A stretch of 64,000 bases of DNA. It comes from Cherax quadricarinatus. Lineage: Eukaryota > Arthropoda > Malacostraca > Decapoda > Parastacidae. Both the position numbers and the translations under genes were made by a program. The DNA lies in NCBI RefSeq assembly GCF_038502225.1, contig NC_091369.1:9018305-9082304 (forward strand), given 5' to 3'. The notes under the pieces were generated by a model that had not been told where the DNA came from, did not search any database, and worked only from the letters and a program-made list of their open reading frames with translations. Below, piece by piece: positions 56,225 through 64,000 of the stretch (positions are counted from its first letter, which is position 1; each line of letters starts with the position of its first letter).

Positions 56225-56228
<4 letters not shown>

Positions 56229-56263
56229 TATATATAATCATTGTAGATGTAGCCTGCACTTAC

Positions 56264-56347
56264 TTCATCGGCTTCCTGCCAGGAAACACCAATCACCGTC
56301 TCTAACATTTCTGGATGATGATAGGAGCCGCATGTTCGTACGGATAC
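56264..56347 (-). CDS. PEBP-like gene, small internal exon
   Basis: An 84-bp phase-0 exon with acceptor tatctttacag and donor GAA/GTAAGTGC (near-perfect consensus). It encodes 28 residues, VSVRTCGSYHHPEMLETVIG plus VSWQEADE. In PEBP proteins the strand before the YTLxMxDPDA block ends in PxVxW, and the next exon (38180-38088) starts AKLYTVMMVDPDA, so VSWQEADE joined in phase to AKLYTV fits the family. Alone it would not be recognisable; splice signals, phase, strand and order carry the call. Confidence 0.65.
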
Positions 56348-57189
56348 CTGTAAAGATATATGAATATTCACACGAGCTGAATGCTGCACTTATTCACTTA
56401 GGTGAAGTGGGTTAAACATATTTTAATTGTTCGTAGACTTCCGGCAGCTAAATATCAAGATAAAAACATTGTATAATTACGTGTATAATTACTTATTTGT
56501 AATCACCAAATTGTAGCTACAGGAGTAAAGATGAGCTCGTAGTGTCTCATCTTCAATAATTTGTTCATACAAGTTTTTATAACTTCCAATAGTTGAAGCA
56601 CTTACTATGTCCTCTACTACAGTTTGTGAAAAAAAATTCCTATATCCCTTCGACTCCACTTTTTTCTCAATTTAAAACTATGGCTTCTTGTTATCCCTGT
56701 TGCAGGTACGAAAAAAAAAACTATTATCTTTCATGTCCTTTTATGACCTTATTTGTGGTTATCGTGGCCCCTCTGACCCCGTCGACCAGCCGGGGAATTT
56801 TTAGTATTTTCAGCCTTTCATCATATCTAGTATATTTTAACTCTGGTAACTAATTTGAAGTTCCTCTTTGGACCTTTTCTAAGCTATTCACGCATTTTTT
56901 TAGGTGTAGACACCACAGCACCATTGCGTGCGAATGTAATGAACAATAATTGGAAATAATTATGTTGTATAAAACTATACATTTTGTAGAATAAAAAAAA
57001 ATCTACGCACAGAAAATTTCACACTGAAGAATGACAAAAAAAAAATAATAAAAAAATAAAGCTTAAAAAATAAAACGAAAGTGGTGGTCAGGCCACTTAA
57101 CTGCTCTATTCTACCCAGTCTTGTCGTTCCCTATTCTTTCCATCGATCTAATAACCTAACAGAAAGACTAGGTATTTGCCATTTCTTAC
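56348..57189 (-). other. Intron of the PEBP-like gene
   Basis: About 840 bp, AT-rich, with several poly-A runs around 56990-57060. No repeat family recognised. Confidence 0.55.
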
Positions 57190-58117
57190 CTGATCAAAGT
57201 CAACAATCAATACCGGTAAATCTGTGCATGTGTATGTTAGCTTCAGGTGTTCACACCTTTCTTTTCTGGGAGAAGTTTTCCTTCGTCCTCTCACCACTGG
57301 GTAAGTGTCGTGCTGGTCTTCCACCACTGGGTAAGTGTCGTGCTGGTCTTCCACCACTGGGTAAGTGTCGTGCTGGTCTTCCACCACTGGGTAAGTGTTG
57401 TGCTGGTCTTCCACCACTGGGTAAGTGTCGAGCTGGTCTTCCACCACTGGGTAAGTGTCGAGCTGGTCTTCCACCACTGGGTAAGTGTCGGGCTGGTCTT
57501 CCACCACTGGGTAAGTGTCGGGCTGATGTTCCACCACTGGGTAAGTATCGGGTTGGTCTTCCACCACTGGGGAAGTAGCGTCAATCTGGTCTTCCACCAC
57601 TGGGTAAGTGTCGGGCTGGTCTTCCACCTCTGGGTAAGTGTCGGGCTGGTCTTCCACCACTGGGTAAGTGTCGGGCTGGTCTTCTACCACTGGGTAAGTG
57701 TCGGGCTGGTCTTCCACCACTGGGTAAGTGTCGGGCTGGTCTTCCACCACTGGGTAAGTGTCGGGCTGGTCTTCCACCACTGGGTAAGTGTCGGGCTGGT
57801 CTTCCACCACTGGGTAAGTGTCGGGCTGGTCTTCCACCACTGGGTAAGTGTCGGGCTGGTCTTCCACCACTGGGTAAGTGTCGGGCTGGTCTTCCACCAC
57901 TGGGTAAGTGTCGTGCAGCAGGTCTTCCACCACTGGGTAAGTGTTGTCCTGGTCTTCCACCATTGGGAAAGTATCGTGCTGGTCTTCCACCACTGGGGAA
58001 GTAGCGTCGATCTGGTCTTCCACCACTTGGGAAGTGTCAAGCTGTGCTCCCACCACTGCCAACATCAGCAGTGTTATCAAGTACCTAGGAATCATTTTCT
58101 CCCACTACAGCAGGACC
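57190..58117 (-). CDS. PEBP-like gene: signal peptide plus acidic decapeptide repeats
   Basis: Exon bounded by an acceptor (ctttttaatttatatgttacag, ends 58118) and a consensus donor (GATCAG/GTAAGAAA at 57189). ATG at 58095. The 302 codons encode a clear signal peptide (MIPRYLITLLMLAVVGA), then residues ~18-275 of about 25 decapeptides of type PDTYPVVEDQ (variants start with H, L or I), then a basic stretch (RGRRKTSPRKERCEH) and LKLTYTCTDLPVLIVDFDQ, which leads in phase into the next exon. The repeats are strongly acidic with one Tyr each. A secreted or extracellular product is inferred. The role of the repeats is unknown. The DNA is a 30-bp minisatellite, so repeat number is probably polymorphic. 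Confidence 0.75.
57291..58060 (-). repeat. 30-bp coding minisatellite, ~25 copies
   Basis: Plus-strand unit ccactgggtaagtgtcgggc plus tggtcttcca. The unit is a multiple of three, and the few length changes (insertions at about 57575, 57918 and 58000) are also multiples of three, so the minus-strand frame is kept throughout. This is expected under coding constraint. Other frames on both strands are open too but lack start, signal or splice support. Confidence 0.95.
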
Positions 58118-58364
58118 CTGTAACATATAAATTAAAAAGTAAGAGATAAGGATTGAAACCCCTCTCGGACACTCTCCGAGGTAATCTTAACTAAACCATA
58201 TGATTTCCTTAACACCCTACTGAAATCTTTCAGCAAAGACTGACATATTACATCGTGTATGCTACTCTTACTGTTCGATGAGATATACCAGGGTAAGCTC
58301 TAGTTTTCGTTCTCATAGAATAAGATGGCTGTACCCTCTGGGCGTACGTAATTTTATTAGACAG
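58118..58364. other. Presumed 5' intron of the PEBP-like gene
   Basis: No feature. The 5' UTR exon is not identified. Confidence 0.35.
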
Positions 58365-58500
58365 CATAAGTTATGCTGTTATGGACATGTGGGCCAGCGG
58401 GCTGCCAGCAGCAAGAGCCAGGTCGACCAGGCAAGAACCAGACAAGTCTGACCAAAAGCCAGACTCCGGGAATAGAAAAACTCTCGAAACTTACTAAAGG
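58365..58500 (+). mobile_element. LINE B-type 3' end fragment
   Basis: ggacatgtgggccagcgggc, tgccagcagcaagagccagg, tcgaccaggcaagaacc and actccgggaatag parallel the C-terminal coding and stop of the fragment at 20281-20403 (GYVGQRATSSNSLVDQA, ELRE). Confidence 0.65.
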
Positions 58501-59329
58501 TATATAAAAGGAAAACATATTTTTAATTATGCGCCAAAAGTATTCTAACAACCTAACCCACTATTGCGAAAATTTACGTACGCAATACAGTGTACTGGAC
58601 AAAATAACTTAAGTGTACCTAATCTATCTAAAGATTTGTATAACTATGTTAGGTAAGCGTTGTCTTGGAAGTAGGGGAGGGGAGGTAGCGAGTCTTCAGG
58701 TGACCTGATATAAAAAGATTAATTTTATTCACGGAATTAACACGTGACTTTGTAAGGAAATAACACAGGATGAATTAACCTCAGCAAATCTCTTCTTTCC
58801 ACCTCACCCTTTCCCTGTTAACATTTTGGTGTCTTGGCCGCCCACACACTCTACCCACATGTGCAGCACCCACGCAGGCTTGTACTACTCACAAGTTACA
58901 CGCTGCCCACGTACCCAGGGCGCTTCTACCTGTCTCTGGTGCATGCCCATCATGCCCATGTTCAGCATCCATGTTGCCCACGCCACACTGCACGCGCAAA
59001 TTAGTTTTCCTAGTCAAAACACTGAATTAGGCCATTAGCCAAACATTTAGCGCTTCTATTTATGCTCTATATTCATTGCAATTAGTATTTCTCCCACTCA
59101 TTTTGACTTATACATTAAGTAGAGTTTTAGTCTGATCCTAGACACCACTGTAGTCTCAATTACCTCGCTTTGCTTCAGAAAGCACTTATCAATAAATATT
59201 CACAGTGGGTATTGCTAGAATCTCCGAAGTTTTATTTGAAAAATTATCTTGCTTTTCTGTATCCAACTACTGTATATTCTCACTGATTTTATTAGTGAAA
59301 AAGAGGAGAGCTCTTACAGTGTCAATGAC
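58501..59329. other. Spacer
   Basis: A GC-richer patch at 58835-58995 carries a 70-codon forward frame without recognisable homology. No gene is called. Confidence 0.4.
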
Positions 59330-59545
59330 TCAGACAGTGTTTTGCACAAGTGTGGTAACATCACAGTTCAAATGTCCCTTCCAAGTGTAACATCACCCCT
59401 CCTGAGTGCAGGTACTCCACTTCTTACCTCCAGGACTCAAGTCCGGCTAACTGGTTTTCCTGAATCCCTTTACAAATGTCACCTTGCTCACACTCCAACA
59501 ACACAGATCAAAAACCGCTTGCCTCCACTCAATATCTAACTCAGG
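59330..59545 (-). mobile_element. RTE family C 3' UTR fragment (C8)
   Basis: acagtgttttgcacaagtgt, acatcacccctcctgagtgc, aggtactccacttcttacct, ccaggactcaagtccggcta and ttgctcacactccaacaaca, ending in the last codons (tgcctccactcaatatctaa). Confidence 0.8.
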
Positions 59546-59829
59546 AATAGCTTTACATATCCAAAAGGGCCCCTGTCCATTCCAATAGTTCTCTGAGCAT
59601 TACCCTAGTTATACTTCACCTACATTTACAATTTGAATCCTATTAGATGAGGTGTTGCCCACGCAAAAAGACGCTACAATAAAGTCGTACGAAAATATAT
59701 AATGACTCACTACTCGTGAAACTTAAAAACCACATAAAAATCTACGTTGTCATTATTTCTATATTTTCGTTTTATTTAATTATACTATTTTAAATTGTCT
59801 ACAATATTATATATAATAATTTTTTTTTT
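59546..59829. other. AT-rich spacer
   Basis: Nothing recognised. Confidence 0.4.
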
Positions 59830-60730
59830 AAGGTTCGATTTGCATACTTCCTATGAGCTACCTGACAAGGAGAACTGAAGGGGTCGAAATAGAACTTTGC
59901 AAATTAGCACCCTTCACAGTCCAAAGCTTCCTCTAAGTAAGATCAATCAGTGTCGAAGGTTTGAAGCTGATCGGATGAGGCATTCACAAATCGCATGAAA
60001 ACCAAAAGTTTAATTTTCATAATATCAATAAAAATGGCAAATTGGCACCTACACAGCCCAAGATCAAAACTCCCCCAAAAATCAAATTAGGAGCCACCAA
60101 CATTTACAACTTGAAGTCGATCAGACGAAGCATTGTCAATTTATTCCATGTAATGCAATTTGATAAAAAAATTGGCAAATTGAAACTTGTAAAGCTCAAA
60201 ATATGAGCAAAACCCTCCATCACTAAGCGTTTCAAGCCGATCAAAAGAGGCATTCTCCAGTTAATGCTCCAAATCCAATGATTCTAAAATTTTTTTAATT
60301 ATTTCAGGAAATTAGACAATTTACATCTACAAAGCCGAAACTTGTTGGGTACCATCCTGGCCAAGTGACAAATCAGCTATTAAAAATTTGTGCTGCAAAG
60401 GCATACTCCAGTTATTTCATGAACAATATACACCACTTTAAAAATAAAATTGGCTGATTGGCATCTGCACACTCCAGTAACAATTCTAACTTTTTTAGTA
60501 GGATACACCAGTGTTCCAAAGTTTGAAGCCGATCAGAAAAGGCATTCTCAAGTTATTGCAGGGAAACCAAAACTGGGAATAGTCTGCATAAAACTGACCA
60601 GAGGGCATTTGCACATGCCCATAGCTGAACTGACCTTTCCCAAGTTACAGTACACCAGCGTTAAAATTTGAAGATGATCACATGAGGCGTTCTCAATTAC
60701 AAACGTAAACCTTGGAAAAATATTCAGATA
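59830..60730. repeat. Divergent ~141-bp tandem array, ~6 units
   Basis: Two landmarks alternate. One is a GGCAAATTGGCACCTACACA-like block at about 59895, 60035, 60173, 60310, 60450 and 60596. The other is a TTTGAAGCCGATCAGAAGAG-like block with GCATTCTCAAGTTATT at about 59960, 60112, 60230, 60521 and 60666. Spacing of the first is 137-146 bp. Units are heavily diverged. One second-type block (about 60385) is barely recognisable. No long open frame. Confidence 0.65.
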
Positions 60731-61264
60731 ATTACTTGAAGGTACACCTTCGAGGATACCTAATTATACTTAAAAAGATAAAATTTCTGCTACTCTGGAA
60801 ATCGTGAAACAACATGAACATTAACAAAACACAAACCACACTATACATCGGAAGAAGAATGTAAGTGACCTAGAGAAAAACCATGTCGGAATGTCTTAAA
60901 GTTCATGGAACACGACAGTGTGCTTTACATCAGCAATAAAATGACAGGATGGACACCATAAACCTACGAAACAACAGAAGCTGAGGTAGTGATGATACTC
61001 TTTGAGGGTCTTGAACATCCTACACTGGAACAGTACTGTACACTAACAACTTCATATAATCAAGGTTGGCGATACTGTACATCTCAAGATTGTGCAAAAA
61101 AAAACTTTGCCTGACCACATCTGTTTAACTTTAAACACACAAATTACTGAGATGTTTAATTTACACCTGGAAAATATTGGAGGGATTAAGAATCCCCTAG
61201 GAGAGCGAGATACTGTATCGTAAAGAAAAGGATGAAGTAAATGTACTAAAGAATAACTATGAAT
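60731..61264. other. Spacer
   Basis: No feature supported. Confidence 0.4.
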
Positions 61265-61510
61265 AAAGGCCAACCAAGAGGCCTGGTCTGGGGGCCGGGC
61301 TGATTCGGCGCTAATCCTCGGAACACTTTTGTAATAAAAGGGGAATTACCAACATACCTCTGTCTTCATTTGTGTTTGACAGCTTCTTGGAAACTATTCC
61401 TGTTCTGCCAGGCTGTGGTGTGTACATCGGACTGCTTTCCACAAGCACCAATAGCCTAACTGAAAACAGCGTCAACCAAGAAGCCTGGTTTGATACCAAG
61501 CTAAGGTAGC
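61265..61510 (+). pseudogene. Decayed LINE B 3' remnants
   Basis: 61276-61320 (aggcctggtctgggggccgg, gctaatcctcggaacac) resembles the LINE B 3' UTR. 61345-61505 (ttctgccaggctgtggtgtg, tacatcggactgctttccac, aagcaccaatagcctaactg, aagaagcctggtttgatacc) parallels the C-terminal codons PGCGxYVGLxxxxNSLxxQA..QEAW. Order and decay suggest two old fragments. Confidence 0.55.
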
Positions 61511-61944
61511 TATGACTCCAGGAGTCATCACCATAAATTGGTGGACATCTACTTTTACGATATTCACGTGCACTAACACTTTTATGACTTATAAACAGCT
61601 ACTGCACGTTTCCTACTAAGTACATAATACGCATTCGTTCAAGAGGTACATACTTGACAACAGCACAAATACAATGAGAGCCTACACGTCGATAACACTC
61701 ACAGCCCAAGTCAACAAATTTAGAACGTATACAAAACCCAGTATATATCCCCTAGATGTACATTATAAATCTTAAGATTTCCAGAATCATGACTTGCATG
61801 AACCAGAGTAAATAAAAGTTTTTATTCAAAACCTCTTGCCAAAAATATCTCTAAGAATAAAGCAGATTTGAAAGTAGTACTAAGAGTTAAAACATCGGTT
61901 TATTTGAATGTGGACCAGAAGAAAAAAGACATAATCAGTCACAA
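61511..61944. other. AT-rich spacer
   Basis: Nothing recognised. Confidence 0.4.
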
Positions 61945-62075
61945 AACAGCCCAAGCCTGTAGGGGTCATACAGCACATGGGTAATGGGAGGTAATAAGGT
62001 TTAATCCGAGGGAAGTATAGCTCCAATTCCTTTGATCAAGAGCCATTCACCAGGATTTAGGCACTTCCCTTGAAA
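61945..62075 (-). mobile_element. Family S retroposon
   Basis: cccaagcctgtaggggtcat, acagcacatgggtaatggga, ggtaataaggtttaatccga, tccaattcctttgatcaaga and gccattcaccaggatttagg. Tail decayed. Confidence 0.75.
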
Positions 62076-63109
62076 AATTGATACGTACTTTATCAATTTT
62101 CACATTTTGTACATAATGGTGAAACACGATATATATACACCGGAAGTTTAATCTCAATTTGAGTGATGTTAGTGTACAGCCGAACTGAGGATTTTATGAA
62201 CAACCTGCGACCCTTCTGCATTGAACTTAACAAATTAACGATAATATATATTTTCATCAAAATTAAATCCTTACTCACCTCGTTTACAAAACATCCATAT
62301 ATTAATTTATTACGATTGAAATCGAATACATCCATATTACGTTTGAAATCGAATACAAGTTTTTGATACCCAGACGAGCGCTTCTGAAACCAGACGTGTT
62401 AAATACCCATAAAAACAGCAAGTTTGAAACCCAGAAGAGCCACATGTTAAAATTACCCACACCATTTGCATGCTCATAATACACTAGTTCATTCATGACA
62501 CAGTATTCCCGTTCCTGGTAACCACACCTCCCACACCATTATTTCACATTAACACCACACGCAAGCTCAACGCGTTTACTCCCTACATGTTCGTGGAACA
62601 CCAAATACCGTTCGTGGAAGTCCGCATCAATATCCATGCCAGACACACAAATAGAAAATCCAAATGACTGTAAAGCTCTACAAGAAGATTAAGATAAAAT
62701 AAGCATGTGAAGTGACATCGGATGATGGACAATTACCATGGAATAGAAACGGGAGAAAGTGAAAGAGACCCCATGAAGATTACAGATTATGTGATAAATA
62801 TTGGAAACACAAGAAAGGGAAAAAGATTATAAGGATAACAATAAGCAAGAAGTTATCACCAGAAAGTCAGAGTTGCAGAGATGGGAAACTCGTACCTTGA
62901 AAATAGTATTAATATATATTAATGTTGCTTACGAAAAATAATCATAACATACATTAAATCAAAAGTGATATATGAACCTATATTGTGGTGCCCTAACCGC
63001 AAAAAATATACATAGATAAAACAGACACGCTACAAAATGAATTCCTGATTTAAATGTCCTCGCTAATAAAGCAGTACGAAAAAAATAAGGCCTGAGCTTG
63101 CTACCACCT
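62076..63109. other. AT-rich spacer
   Basis: A short imperfect direct repeat at about 62310-62365 (ttacgattgaaatcgaatac / ttacgtttgaaatcgaatac). No gene. Confidence 0.45.
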
Positions 63110-63390
63110 GCAGCTCACAAGACTGCCATCCCCACGAGCCCCTTTGGGGCGGGGCAGATGGCAGACCAGAGGCCTAGCTTCTCCCTACGAGCCCCGTGAG
63201 GGCGGGGACTGTGGCTAGGCCTGGGGACACTTGGTCCCAAAGATGAGGTGGTACTTGTACCTCCTCCCATGGGAAACTTACGTCTCGAGATACTCCCCAG
63301 ATAGGGAGCCAAGGCCGGGTCACCACTACTTGGAAAAGACCCGGGTCGGGAGAATACCGGCGAATAAAAAAAAATAAAAAAAAAAAGTAC
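63110..63390 (+). mobile_element. GC-rich segment with A-rich tail, possible retroelement end
   Basis: About 250 bp of GC-rich sequence with two related stem-like motifs (gagcccctttggggcggggc; gagccccgtgagggcggggac), then ccgggtcaccactacttgga and aagacccgggtcgggagaat, ending in taaaaaaaaataaaaaaaaa at 63366-63386. Abrupt base-composition change plus an A-rich end suggests an inserted retroelement 3' end. No other copy in the window and no RT, so the class is unknown. Confidence 0.4.
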
Positions 63391-63734
63391 AAAAATAAAT
63401 AAATGTAATCGAATGGTAATAACCATAAATTTTCAAAGGGTGGACTTGTAAGCCAGCGGAAGGCCTCGGTCAGATTACCAAAAGCTCCAGCGGCGGTTGG
63501 GACATCAACACCATCAACAAGGAAAAAACAGGCACAGTTCCAAACTACGAAAATATAGCGCAGATATAACAAAACTAGAAAATATTTCGAATTTAAGCAG
63601 TCCAGGTGATAGTCAAAGCTCCGCTACAGTGATGGATGAGTGAATTTTTTTTATATAAACGCTGAAAAATATAACAAATTAGGTTTAAGAAATGTGAACT
63701 TTTTAATTTGTAACGCATGCCTAATTTATTAAGT
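63391..63734. other. Spacer
   Basis: No feature supported. Confidence 0.4.
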
Positions 63735-63836
63735 CTGTGATTATGTATGTAATGCATGCCTATATCATGAATTATGTATGTAATGCATGCCTATATCATG
63801 AATTATGTATGTAATGCATGCCTATATCATGAATTC
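63735..63836. repeat. 31-bp tandem repeat, ~3.3 copies
   Basis: Unit attatgtatgtaatgcatgc plus ctatatcatga. A partial, diverged copy precedes at 63712-63734 (gtaacgcatgcctaat). Confidence 0.92.
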
Positions 63837-64000
63837 ACAGACACTCAAGTGCACACAGAAACCATGTCTATGTAACAAACCAAATAACGCACCAAATTAC
63901 ATGAAGGTGAATCGCGAGTTATTGACAACGGCGTTGAAGGGATTAGACCTAGATCTTATCGCTGTGGTGTGGGTGAGATTATTCCACAAAAACTTGAATT
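63837..64000. other. Right-edge sequence
   Basis: No feature seen. Confidence 0.4.

Noticed and set aside
57247..58149. A 300-codon plus-strand frame (VFHHWVSVGL repeats) over the 30-bp array
   Set aside because: It is the antisense of the PEBP exon. The minus strand has an ATG with a signal peptide and consensus splice sites at both ends; the plus strand has none.

Overview
This is eukaryotic, repeat-dominated DNA and most resembles a decapod crustacean genome. The reasons are very long minisatellites, (CA)n-tailed and RTE-type non-LTR retrotransposons with arthropod-like reverse transcriptases, many copies of a short repeat carrying a GCGCTAAACCCG-like core, and a spliced host gene with very long introns. 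The taxon is inferred from repeat style and was not tested by a search. There are no operons, CRISPR arrays or rRNA genes. Most long open frames are artefacts of tandem repeats. LAYOUT. 0-3.2 kb: a 22-bp repeat, a (TTA)n tract and a 2.5-kb, 29-bp minisatellite. 3.5-18.2 kb: a graveyard of one LINE family (called A here) whose copies end in AGGTGAGTAC(AC)n; it also holds a 2.1-kb, 40-bp minisatellite, a 25-bp minisatellite inside a dead LINE, and nested insertions of a second LINE (B) and of a 41-bp retroposon fragment with a 12-bp target duplication. 18.2-21.6 kb: a cluster of short (ATT)n-tailed retroposons, one of them split by a 393-bp hairpin element. 21.6-27.8 kb: a 6.2-kb, 26-bp minisatellite with higher-order structure. 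28-38 kb: a 173-bp hairpin element with perfect 65-bp arms, terminal-inverted-repeat MITEs in TA tracts, LINE B, an RTE element (family C) split by a younger copy of itself, and a tRNA-derived SINE. 38-58.1 kb: a minus-strand host gene. 58-64 kb: LINE fragments, a divergent ~141-bp tandem array and AT-rich sequence. THE HOST GENE. On the minus strand an exon at 58117-57190 encodes a signal peptide, about 25 acidic decapeptide repeats and a short tail. It ends in a consensus donor. Exons at 56347-56264 and 38180-38088 continue it. All junctions are phase 0, and together they spell the start of a phosphatidylethanolamine-binding-protein (PEBP) fold, including its DPDA motif. The last visible intron is ~18 kb and contains a 659-codon uninterrupted reverse transcriptase, an almost intact RTE element, MITEs, a satellite of palindromic units and a cluster of CRE-like sites. 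The PEBP 3' exons were not found with confidence. MOST NOTEWORTHY. (1) Two hairpin elements share one architecture: the 5' arm begins exactly at the target duplication, then comes a loop, the complementary arm and a 31-35-nt unique 3' tail, with 12-bp direct repeats outside. The 41-bp SINE fragment also has a 12-bp duplication. This points to hairpin-RNA retroposons moved by a LINE. (2) A minisatellite appears to have been recruited as coding sequence in a secreted PEBP-like gene.
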